From an uncultured Eubacteriales bacterium (lineage in GTDB: Bacteria > Bacillota_A > Clostridia > Oscillospirales > CAG-272), in assembly GCA_900557635.1 (NCBI GenBank), contig USTB01000055.1:1-6303 (forward strand): 6,303 nt of DNA, written 5' to 3'. Position numbers and translations under genes: made by a program. The notes beneath the pieces were generated by a model that was not told the DNA's origin, searched no databases, and saw only the letters and a program-made list of their open reading frames with translations. The first letter of the stretch is position 1. The number at the start of each line of letters is the position of its first letter. Shown piece after piece: positions 1 through 6,291 of the stretch.

Positions 1-909
1 TCTCGTCTCGTTCCAACGGAATGCGGCGGCGATATCGGACGGGGAACGCCCCGCATCCGCCACTGTCTGTACGCGGTACAGGGTGTCGTAGACCGAAACC
101 ACCGAGCCTAAGATCAGCTCAGGACGTTCGCGGCGGCTCTTCATCTCGGCATATGCCGTGTAGACCCCGTCCGGATCGCAGTTGAGCATGGCGTTGGAAA
201 AATCGAAATCCCCGATCTCGGGATTTGCGGGAACCACCGTTTCGATATCGGTCATTTCCACGCGTTCGCGTCCGTTGGCATGCAGATAGGCGGACAGCTT
301 CTGCACCTCGTTGTCCAACGCAAACATACTGCTTCCGCAACGCGCGATCAGAGCGCGGCAGACCTCGGGCGATGACATGATCCGTTCTGCCGCAAAGTGC
401 TTTTCCACCCATGAGGCAAGGCGCGCGGGCGTCTCGCGGTCAAAGCGGACGGCGGTCAGCAGTGCGGACAGTTTTTTCAGAAGCGCGGACGGACGGTTCT
501 CGCTCCCGCCGTCAAATTCGGACGGCAGGCAGTAGATGACGAGGACATTCTGCTCGTTCTCGTTCTGATACGCGGACAGACCGGAGATCAGGTCAAGCAG
601 ATCCCGAAGCTGTGCCTCGCCCAGTGCGCCGAAGTCCAGATCGTGTACCTCCGTCAGCTTTTGCGTGGAGAAGAAGGGAAGTGCCGAGTAGGCATCGGTA
701 ATTTTATGCAGTGTGAAGGAGGCATCGGCGGCGGACAGACGGACGTGGTTGAACACGGCAGTGTTGCTGTCGCCGCACAGCTGTTGCCGCAGGGTCATGA
801 GGCAATGGTGCTTGGTGTATTCCTCTTCGCCGAAGAACAGAAAAATGCCGCTCGGCGCGCCGCGCAGACTGCGGCGAAAATCGCTTCCGCTGAGGATTCC
901 CGTTTTCAT
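1..909 (-). CDS. holA: DNA polymerase III subunit delta (partial, C-terminus beyond window)
   Basis: Delta is the clamp-loader subunit that opens the beta sliding clamp during replication; it acts in the cytoplasm with gamma/tau and delta'. The frame is open from ATG at 909 to base 1, giving 303 residues without a stop; the usual length is about 330-350, so only a short C-terminal piece is missing. Seen: the degenerate nucleotide-binding region FLFFGEEEY at residues 24-32, a middle segment with the family pattern SPEVCRALIARCGSSMFALD followed by NEVQKLSAYL, and the C-terminal collar-domain pattern in which helices with SVYDTLYRVQ precede a GRSPSDIAAAF segment. The start is supported by AGGAG (plus-strand 919-923) 9 bases upstream. 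It lies 34 bases after the DUF1934 gene on the same strand, so the two are probably co-transcribed. Identification is from remembered family patterns, not a search, but the whole-length match is good. Confidence 0.9.
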   Translation of the reverse strand, partial: MKTGILSGSDFRRSLRGAPSGIFLFFGEEEYTKHHCLMTLRQQLCGDSNTAVFNHVRLSAADASFTLHKITDAYSALPFFSTQKLTEVHDLDFGALGEAQLRDLLDLISGLSAYQNENEQNVLVIYCLPSEFDGGSENRPSALLKKLSALLTAVRFDRETPARLASWVEKHFAAERIMSSPEVCRALIARCGSSMFALDNEVQKLSAYLHANGRERVEMTDIETVVPANPEIGDFDFSNAMLNCDPDGVYTAYAEMKSRRERPELILGSVVSVYDTLYRVQTVADAGRSPSDIAAAFRWNETR

Positions 910-943
910 GCTTGATGTCTCCTTTCCGACGACATTTTCAGGA

Positions 944-1528
944 TCATTCCGCTTCCCGCAGAATACGATCCTCGGGCAGGGGCGTGATGCGCATTTGCAA
1001 TACGGTACGCTGGGTGCAGATTCCGCGCATTTCGATCACATAGTCCAATGAGACCTCGCCGCCTGCAGGGTCAGCCCGTACATCGACCGCGCGGCTTCTC
1101 ACGCAGAGATCAAGCGGCATTTCCGCAACCCCCGTGTGATATAGGGTGTGCTGGCGCGGCTCTTTCATGGAAAAGATCATGACGGTGGCGGGCGCGCCCG
1201 TCCGCACCATGGTCACCTCTTCGCGGCTGTCCGTGGGCAGGTGGATCTCCGTGACGCAGTTTTCCATGCCCAGCTCTTCGCTTTCCCGATAGCGCAGGAC
1301 CCATTCGCCGTCCTCCATGCCCCACAGACCGTCGGTGACGTAGCGGATGGTATCGCGCGTGATCTTCGGGCTGTCCTCCGATTCGTCCGCGCCGTGATCT
1401 GCCGTGAGCAGCACCGACGGCGTTTCTTCCTCATCCCCGCCGATGAATACGCCGTCATCGGACTCGTCCGGTGCAATGAAATGAAAAACCGTGGAAAGAA
1501 TTTCCACCGAAACTGCTGTATGCTTCAT
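944..1528 (-). CDS. DUF1934 (YwiB-like) beta-barrel protein with acidic insertion
   Basis: This 194-residue protein belongs to the DUF1934/YwiB family, small calycin-like beta barrels common in Bacillota with no established function. Seen: strand-1-like AVSVEILST (4-12), then the conserved core GEWVLRYRESEELGME (74-89), VTMVRTG (105-111), HTLYHTG (127-133) and GGEVSLDYVIEM (156-167). Usual family members are about 130-150 residues; the extra length is a strongly acidic stretch around residues 20-55 between the first strand and the core. I chose the ATG at 1528 because it places a hydrophobic first strand at the N-terminus as in the family. The ribosome binding site is modest (AAAGG about 12 bases upstream). 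An in-frame ATG at 1573 would add 15 residues but has no visible binding site. The open frame continues up to 1903, but that part is antisense to the SleB-like gene and looks non-coding. Probably in an operon with holA. Confidence 0.8.
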   Translation of the reverse strand: MKHTAVSVEILSTVFHFIAPDESDDGVFIGGDEEETPSVLLTADHGADESEDSPKITRDTIRYVTDGLWGMEDGEWVLRYRESEELGMENCVTEIHLPTDSREEVTMVRTGAPATVMIFSMKEPRQHTLYHTGVAEMPLDLCVRSRAVDVRADPAGGEVSLDYVIEMRGICTQRTVLQMRITPLPEDRILREAE

Positions 1529-1598
1529 GTTTTGGAAAAACCTTTCTGTTGCAGTCTCCGCAAATCGGGACATGCTAATTTCAAAGAGAATGAAAAAC

Positions 1599-1603
1599 GG
1601 AGG
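1599..1603 (+). promoter_or_regulatory. Ribosome binding site that fixes a GTG start
   Basis: GGAGG lies 9 bases before the GTG at 1613. No ATG in this frame lies near it: the ATG at 1590 is in another frame, and upstream in-frame ATGs lie inside the divergent DUF1934 gene. This decides the GTG start of the SleB-like gene. The 84-base gap between the two divergent starts (1529-1612) shows no convincing sigma-A promoter for either gene. Confidence 0.75.
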
Positions 1604-1612
1604 CGGTTCTGC

Positions 1613-2131
1613 GTGAAAAAATGGATAACGGCGGCGTTTCTTTGCTTTTTGGTGTCGGTGTGCCTGCTGTCGGCGGCAGAAAATATGACCGAGGCGCGCA
1701 CCGACGGGATCTATGCCGATCGGGACGGCGATTTTCTGTCCGTGCGGGACGGACAGGCGCTTTCTGCTCCGAATACAGTAGATCCGACAGACGACGATCT
1801 CCTGACATGCACCCTTGCCGCGTTTCTTTACCGTGCGGCGGGGGATGAGCCGTATGTGCGTCAGATCACGCTTGCCGCCGTGGTGCTCAACCGCATGGCG
1901 CATCCCGCGTATCCCGATACCGTGACTGCCGTCATTTCGCAGTTACAGCTTCAGGATCCCGCGCTGTGCTTTGATTTTTCGGTTTCGGCGGATACCGACG
2001 CATTTGCTGCGGAAGGCGCGGGCAGACGGGAACGGACGCTCTACGACCGATGTCTGTGCGCGGCGCGGCTTGCCCGCATGGGGTTGGATCCCACGGGTGG
2101 CAGTACCGACTGGCAACCGCGTGCGGAGTGA
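1613..2131 (+). CDS. SleB/CwlJ-like (Hydrolase_2) exported protein, short and probably non-catalytic
   Basis: A 172-residue protein. Residues 1-22 (MKKW then a hydrophobic run ending LLSAA) form a signal peptide or N-terminal anchor, with no lipobox cysteine, so it is probably exported. After a linker of about 40 residues comes a region with the Hydrolase_2 pattern of spore-cortex hydrolases SleB/CwlJ: EPYVRQITLAAVVLNRMAHP (79-98), PDTVTAVISQ (101-110), and the late motif GLDPTGG (157-163). Two things are odd. The family's catalytic Glu, the first E of the ...EARGEPY... motif, appears replaced: here the residues are YRAAGDEPY. The protein also stops just after DPTGG, whereas active members continue another 20-30 residues through a Trp/Tyr-rich end. 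I infer a degenerate or non-catalytic relative, or a truncated gene; other frames after 2131 do not restore the missing end. It is divergent from DUF1934 and convergent with metH. Confidence 0.7.
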   Translation: MKKWITAAFLCFLVSVCLLSAAENMTEARTDGIYADRDGDFLSVRDGQALSAPNTVDPTDDDLLTCTLAAFLYRAAGDEPYVRQITLAAVVLNRMAHPAYPDTVTAVISQLQLQDPALCFDFSVSADTDAFAAEGAGRRERTLYDRCLCAARLARMGLDPTGGSTDWQPRAE

Positions 2132-2165
2132 GCGCCGTCCGATATCCTGCGTTTGTTACCTTATA

Positions 2166-2194
2166 ATTATACACGCCCGTTTTTCCCTTGTCAA
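2166..2194 (-). promoter_or_regulatory. Perfect consensus sigma-A promoter pointing leftward
   Basis: On the minus strand the sequence gives TTGACA (plus 2189-2194), exactly 17 bases, then TATAAT (plus 2166-2171): a 12-of-12 match with optimal spacing. Transcription would start near 2158-2160, just past the stop codon of the SleB-like gene, and run antisense through that whole gene. The next sense gene reached is DUF1934 at 1528, which would have a leader of about 630 bases. No convincing terminator was seen on the minus strand between 2160 and 1528. Whether it drives DUF1934-holA, an antisense RNA, or both cannot be told from sequence. Confidence 0.75.
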
Positions 2195-2224
2195 GTGTAC
2201 TATGGGGCGGATCAACGTCGTCGT

Positions 2225-2259
2225 GGTGTTAAAAAACTTATTTTGAGCTTTTTAACACC
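2225..2259 (+). terminator. AT-rich inverted repeat, possible terminator of the SleB-like gene
   Basis: GGTGTTAAAAA (2225-2235) and its exact complement TTTTTAACACC (2249-2259) form an 11-bp stem around a 13-base loop. On the plus strand it is followed by a pyrimidine/T-rich stretch, including a run of five T, up to 2282, so it could terminate transcription of the plus-strand gene ending at 2131. The stem is AT-rich and the T-tract is interrupted, so termination is only plausible. On the minus strand it is not followed by a T-tract, so it is a poor terminator for metH. Confidence 0.45.
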
Positions 2260-2282
2260 CCTTGCTTTATTTTTCACTTTTT

Positions 2283-2424
2283 CGCCCTGCCCGCCCGAGG
2301 AGCGCTCAGCCTGCGGCTGAGCGCGGAAATCGGCACGTGGGTTTCTGCAAATTCATAAGATACGTCCGATGCCGATTTCCCGAGGCACGGCAAAGCCGTG
2401 CCACGTCCTCGGGCGGGCAGGGCG
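2283..2424. repeat. Cloverleaf-like nested inverted-repeat element (142 bases)
   Basis: A closing stem of 19 perfect base pairs joins 2283-2301 to 2406-2424 (left arm begins CGCCCTGCCCGCCC). Inside it lie three further perfect hairpins in a row. The first is 2302-2311 with 2315-2324 (10 bp, loop TGC). The second is 2325-2335 with 2370-2380 (11 bp, 34-base loop that can pair a little more, CGTG 2336-2339 with TACG 2361-2364). The third is 2384-2391 with 2395-2402 (8 bp, loop AAA). The first two abut the closing stem and each other with no unpaired base; three bases flank the third on each side. The result is a compact four-way junction in single-stranded DNA or in RNA from either strand. It starts 24 bases after the metH stop codon. 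Neither side has a T-tract, so it is not a standard intrinsic terminator. It could be a mobile palindromic repeat, a transcript-end stabiliser or a structured RNA; I do not recognise a named family. Confidence 0.85.
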
Positions 2425-2447
2425 GCGTCTGTGCGGATTTTGCCGCC

Positions 2448-4792
2448 TTATTCCATGCCGTAGAACTGTCGGACAAACCGGACGGTGTCGGTCGCCTGCG
2501 GGGAGTACCGATCCGCACCGATGGCGGCGGCATATTCCTCGTTGAGAACGGCGCCGCCCACGATGACGCGCGAATCGGGTACCTCGCGGTGTAACAATTC
2601 GACGGTTTCCTTCATGGCGGGAACGGGGGGGGTCATGAGAGCGGAAAGCCCCACCAGACGACAGCCGCTCTCGCGCACTGCCTGTAATACGTGTTCGGGC
2701 GGGACGTCGCGTCCCAAGTCGATGACGCGGAAGCCGTAGCTTTCCAGAAGCACACGCACGATATTCTTGCCGATATCGTGGATGTCGCCGCGCACCGTGG
2801 CTAAAATGACCGCTCTGCCGTTGTTCTCACCCGCCGGCATTTTCCTCCGCAATTCGGAGAATGCCGCAGAGGCGGCGTCGGCACAGGCAAGGAGCTGAGG
2901 CAGGAATATTTTCTTTTGCTCAAAGTCCTGACCCGCGCGGTTCAGTGCGGGAACCAGCTCATTTTCGATCAGCGTGAGCGGGTCTGCGTCGGACGCGGCG
3001 GCAAGGTCGGCGGCGCTCTTTTTCATGCCGCGCAGAACGGCGTCATGCAGAGTGGCTTCGGCGGTCGGGGTACCGGTTTTCTCGGTGTCCGCGCGGTCGG
3101 CGGCGATCCGTATATAGTCCGCGAAGAGGGGATCCAGACCGTTGAGCGCACGGAATGCGTAATAGGTGTCCCGCATGGGCGCGGAGAACGGGTTCATGAT
3201 GGCGCAGTTCAGACCGAAGGCAAGGACGTTAGCAAAAAAGGCTGCGTTCAGACGGTCACGCGCGGGCAGTCCGAAGGAAATGTTCGATACACCGAGAGAG
3301 GTATACAGCCCCATGGCGCGGATGAGCCGCACCGCCTCTAAGGTGACGGCGGGGGCTTTGGGGTCGGCGGAAGCCGCCATTGCCAGAGGATCGACCACGA
3401 TGTCCTCGCGCGGGATGCCGTATTCCTCCGCCCGCTCGGCGATGCGGCGCGCGATGTCCGCCCTGCCCTGTGCCGTTTCGGGGATGCCGCCCTCGTCCAT
3501 GGTCAGCGCAATGAGGACGCCGCCGTATTTTTTCACAATGGGAAGGACCGAGTCGAGACTGCTTTCCTTTCCGTTGACCGAGTTTACCAGCGGCTTGCCG
3601 TTGTAGCGGCGCATGGCACGCTCCAAAGCCACGGGGTCGCCCGTGTCGATTTGCAGAGGTAACTCCACCACCGCTTGCAGAGCGGTCACGGCGCGGCACA
3701 TCATGTCGGCTTCGTCGATCTCTGGCAAGCCGACGTTGACATCGAGCACGGCGACGCCCGCTTCTGCCCCCCTTCGCCCAGAAGATATTCGATGTCTCCC
3801 TGCCGCAGAGCCTCCTTGAGCTTGGGCTTTCCCGTGGGGTTGATGCGTTCGCCGATGAGGATGGGATCGGTGCCGATCTCCACCCGTCGGCATCCCGATG
3901 TGACAAACGTTCGGCGGGGTGCCGTACCGCTCGGCAGGGGCAACGCGGCGGTTTCTTCGATGGTGCGGCGCAGATATGCGGGCGTGGTGCCGCAACAGCC
4001 GCCGAGCACTGTCGCATAAGGCGCGATCTCCCGCATGGCGGCGCAGAACTGCACCTCGTCGGTGCGGTAAACGGTCTTTCCATTTTCGCTCTCGGGCAGA
4101 CCCGCATTCGGGTTGCAGACCACGGGCAGGGAGGTGGCTTCGGCGATCTCCCGCACAAGGGGCAACATCAGCTCGGGACCGAGAGAGCAATTCAGCCCCA
4201 CGGCGTCCGCGCCCAACCCCGCAAGCACCACTGCCACCGTGGTCGGATCGGCGCCGGTGAGCAGCTTTCCGTCCTCTCCGTAGGCATTGGTCACAAAAAC
4301 GGGAAAGTCGCTGTTTTCCTTTGCCGCAAGCAGTGCCGCCTTGGTTTCGTAGAGATCGCTCATGGTCTCGATGAGAATGAGGTCAACGCCGCAGGCAGTG
4401 CCCTCGCGCACGGTGGCGGCGTACATTTCCACCGCATCGTCAAACGGAAAGTCGCCGAGCGGCTCCAAAAGATGTCCGCTCGGGCCGATATCCAGCGCCA
4501 CATAAGCGTCCGGATATGCCTGTGCCGCATCCTTGGCACAGGCGATCCCTGCGTGCAGAAGCTCTTTCCAGTTTTCATATTTTCGGCAGTTGACGCCGAA
4601 GGTGTTCGTTTTCAGAATGCGGCAACCCGCCTCCAGATACTCCCGATGCAGTGCGGTGATCTGTTCCGGCTTTTCCGTGTTCCAAAGCTCGGGCGGCATA
4701 CCGGCAGGCAGACCTCTTTCCTGCAGGATACTGCCCGTACCGCCGTCAAAATACAGACGCTTTCGGCGGATCTCTGACAAAATTGATCTCAT
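2448..4792 (-). CDS. metH: Cobalamin-dependent methionine synthase, short form, frameshifted as sequenced
   Basis: MetH transfers a methyl group from 5-methyltetrahydrofolate through cobalamin to homocysteine. Restoring one base gives 781 residues, right for forms lacking the C-terminal reactivation domain. The homocysteine domain (about 1-300) has FDGGTG (15-20) and the zinc ligands Cys202 in GLNCSLGP and Cys266/Cys267 in GGCCGTTP. The pterin domain starts at IGERINPTGK (313-322) and continues with LDVNVGLPEIDE, NSVNGKESS and GVSNISFGLPAR. The cobalamin cap region has PALNRAGQDFEQKKIFLPQL, and the cobalamin-binding domain has GDIHDIGKN with lower ligand His near residue 672. ATG at 4792 has AGGAG 7 bases upstream and overlaps the preceding stop by ATGA. 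The frame breaks at the G-run (plus 3767-3772) after residue 342: the first part then stops at 3701 and the rest is in the adjacent frame. Similarity on both sides is intact, so the lesion is recent or a sequence error. Confidence 0.9.
3767..3772 (-). other. Frameshift site in metH at a six-G run
   Basis: On the coding strand the codons GAA GGG GGG CAG AAG lead into a non-homologous tail that stops at 3701. Adding one base to the G-run gives GAA GGG GGG GCA GAA GCG and continues straight into the conserved DVNVG segment. With that repair the helix between EYLL and EAG is 5 residues; the family, for example E. coli MetH as I remember it, has 7. A loss of 7 bases instead of 1 would therefore fit family length exactly. 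Options are a homopolymer base-call error, a small real deletion, or slippage. The flanks lack an obvious programmed-frameshift stimulator. Confidence 0.75.
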
Positions 4793-5379
4793 GGTAACAC
4801 TCCTATGATGGCAGTGATGGATTTCATGGGGTGCATGAACAGGGATCCGTCCAGATGGATCCCGAGTGTGACCGATGCCTGCAACCAATCCAGAACCGCA
4901 GGCTGTACCGCAAGACTCAGATCGCCGTAGCCCGGGCTGAAGCGCGGACGGTGCGCCCTTTCCCGAACTGCAAGCGCCTGTGCGATATCGCACACTGCCT
5001 CGATGGCGGCGGATGCCAGCGCGTCGCACAGGAAGGCGTCCCGCACGTTCACTAAGCGCTCGCGCTCCCAAAGGCGGTCGATGCCCGCTCCCGCCGTGAC
5101 CGACAGAATGATTCCGCTCTCGCATCCCGCCAGATTCCGTGCCAGACTGTGGCTGTTCCACTGTCCCATGCCGAGGTCGCACACATCGCCCGAAACCGAA
5201 ACGGGGCACGGCCGCCATGCGTAGCGGAAGTCGGCGGCGCTCAGCACCTTATCAAGACAGCGGCGCAGATCGGCGTCCTGCGGATCGTAGGGATAGCCGA
5301 GCCGTGCGGAGGCTTCTTTTTCGGAGATCTGCACCTCGTCTCGGGAAACGGTCCCGTAGTGTAAATCCGTGTACGTCAT
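4789..5379 (-). CDS. Stand-alone methionine synthase reactivation-domain protein
   Basis: This 196-residue protein resembles the AdoMet-binding reactivation domain that in E. coli forms the C-terminus of MetH, where it provides AdoMet to remethylate cob(II)alamin. Seen: RFSPGY at 146-151, matching the R-x-x-x-G-Y AdoMet-binding motif of that domain, followed by GDLSLAVQPAVLDWL and the typical end GIHLDGSLFMHPMKSITAIIG (two short motifs, 173-182 and 182-193). The middle carries an alanine- and glycine-rich stretch (TAGAGIDRL, 95-103). Its ATG overlaps the metF stop and its TGA overlaps the metH ATG, each as ATGA, so it is produced with both. Because the MetH here lacks this domain, a partner role for MetH is the natural inference; a similar split exists in Thermotoga. 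The upstream binding site is weak (GGAAA about 9 bases away), consistent with coupling to metF translation. No signal peptide or membrane segment. Confidence 0.85.
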   Translation of the reverse strand: MTYTDLHYGTVSRDEVQISEKEASARLGYPYDPQDADLRRCLDKVLSAADFRYAWRPCPVSVSGDVCDLGMGQWNSHSLARNLAGCESGIILSVTAGAGIDRLWERERLVNVRDAFLCDALASAAIEAVCDIAQALAVRERAHRPRFSPGYGDLSLAVQPAVLDWLQASVTLGIHLDGSLFMHPMKSITAIIGVLP

Positions 5380-6233
5380 TTGATGATTTCCGAAAGGTTG
5401 TCGCGGATCTGCCGTGCCACGTCGGGCTTGTTCATGGAGTACACATGAACGGCATTGATCCCGTTTGCGTACAGATCGATGATCTGCTCCGTCGCATAAG
5501 CGATACCTGCCTGCTTCATTGCAGACGGATTGTCGCCGTAGCGATCCACAATACGCAAAAAGTGCTGTGGCAGGGTGTTCTGCGAGATGGAGCAGATGCG
5601 TTGGATCTGGCGCGCGTTGGTAATGGGCATGATGCCGGCGACCACGGGAAGGTCGATCCCTGCGCGGAGGAGACGGTACATATAGTTGTAGAGAATGTTG
5701 TTGTCAAAAAACATCTGCGTGGTCAGGAACGAGCAACCCGCGTCCGCCTTTTTGCGGATGCCCTCGATGTCTGCGGCACTGTCCGCACTGTCCGGATGCT
5801 TCTCGGGGTAGCATGCTCCGCCCACGCAAAAGCCGCCGAAATCGCAGATCTCGCGCGTCAGTTCACTGGCGTAACGGTACACGCCGGGGCAGTTTCCGTC
5901 CTGCGGAATGTCGCCGCGCAGGGCGAGAATGTTCTCGATCCCGTTCGCGCGGAGCTGTTCCAACTGGCTGTGTACCCGATCGCGGGTGGAGGAAATGCAG
6001 GTCAGGTGCGCCAAGGGGGTCACACCCATTGCTTTCAGTTTTGCCGCGATCGCCACGGTATAATCGGAGGTACCGCCTCCCGCGCCGTAGGTGACGCTCA
6101 TATACGAGGGGGAAAGCTGTGCGATTTCTGCCGCCGCACCGCTCACGCTCTCAAAGGAATCACTGGTTTTGGGCGGAAAGACCTCAAAGGACAGGCTGGG
6201 TCGTTTTCCGCCGATAATATCGGTAATTTTCAT
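5376..6233 (-). CDS. metF: Methylenetetrahydrofolate reductase
   Basis: MetF is a flavoprotein that reduces 5,10-methylenetetrahydrofolate to 5-methyltetrahydrofolate, the methyl donor for MetH; it is cytoplasmic and folds as a TIM barrel. The 285 residues are close to the usual 290-300. Seen: SFEVFPPK (15-22) with Glu17 in the position of the catalytic Glu, SVTYGAGGG (46-54), LALRGDIP (103-110) with Asp108 at the FAD-contacting position, TTQMFFD (171-177) with the conserved substrate-binding Gln173, and HVYSMNKP (263-270) near the end. The ATG at 6233 is the only credible in-frame start; GGAGG lies 11 bases upstream, slightly long. It is the first gene of the operon, behind a consensus promoter, and its TGA overlaps the next ATG. 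Electron donor type (NADH, ferredoxin or complex) cannot be told; no partner such as metV is in the window. Confidence 0.95.
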   Translation of the reverse strand: MKITDIIGGKRPSLSFEVFPPKTSDSFESVSGAAAEIAQLSPSYMSVTYGAGGGTSDYTVAIAAKLKAMGVTPLAHLTCISSTRDRVHSQLEQLRANGIENILALRGDIPQDGNCPGVYRYASELTREICDFGGFCVGGACYPEKHPDSADSAADIEGIRKKADAGCSFLTTQMFFDNNILYNYMYRLLRAGIDLPVVAGIMPITNARQIQRICSISQNTLPQHFLRIVDRYGDNPSAMKQAGIAYATEQIIDLYANGINAVHVYSMNKPDVARQIRDNLSEIIK

Positions 6234-6262
6234 ATTCCCGCATACCTCCGACCGTTTTACCT

Positions 6263-6291
6263 ATTATAGCAGTAGGTTTTTGAAATGTCAA
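6263..6291 (-). promoter_or_regulatory. Consensus sigma-A promoter of the metF operon
   Basis: The minus strand reads TTGACA (plus 6286-6291), 17 bases, TATAAT (plus 6263-6268): a 12-of-12 match. Transcription should begin near 6256, leaving a leader of only about 23 bases before the metF ATG at 6233. That is too short for a SAM, cobalamin or T-box riboswitch, so control, if any, would be at initiation. ACCTA and TAGGT separated by 9 bases form an imperfect palindrome over the -10 region and could be an operator, but the arms are short and this may be chance. Confidence 0.85.

Noticed and set aside
1529..1903. Upstream extension of the DUF1934 frame on the minus strand
   Set aside because: It is antisense to the SleB-like gene, rich in Arg and His, has no domain pattern, and the family's first strand begins at the ATG at 1528.
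1932..2174. Minus-strand 80-codon frame near the leftward promoter
   Set aside because: Its ATG lies upstream of the predicted transcription start, overlapping the spacer, and the composition is that of antisense shadow sequence.
2283..2424. tRNA or tmRNA gene because of the cloverleaf shape
   Set aside because: The closing stem is 19 bp, not 7, the arm lengths do not match, and no T-loop, anticodon loop or CCA-end pattern is present.
2283..2424. Intrinsic bidirectional terminator
   Set aside because: Stable stems are present, but neither strand has a T-tract after the structure; the minus strand continues with an A-rich stretch.
2262..2594. Plus-strand open frame across the palindromic element and the metH 3' end
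   Set aside because: It crosses the inverted repeats and the conserved end of metH in antisense, has no binding site and no recognisable motif.
3701..3766. Alternative MetH C-terminus after the frame break
   Set aside because: The 21-residue tail is unlike the family, and the true continuation is intact in the adjacent frame.
5139..6269. Long plus-strand open frame of 376 codons opposite metF
   Set aside because: It is antisense to metF and the reactivation gene, whose motifs are unmistakable; it has no family pattern and arises from GC-rich codon bias.
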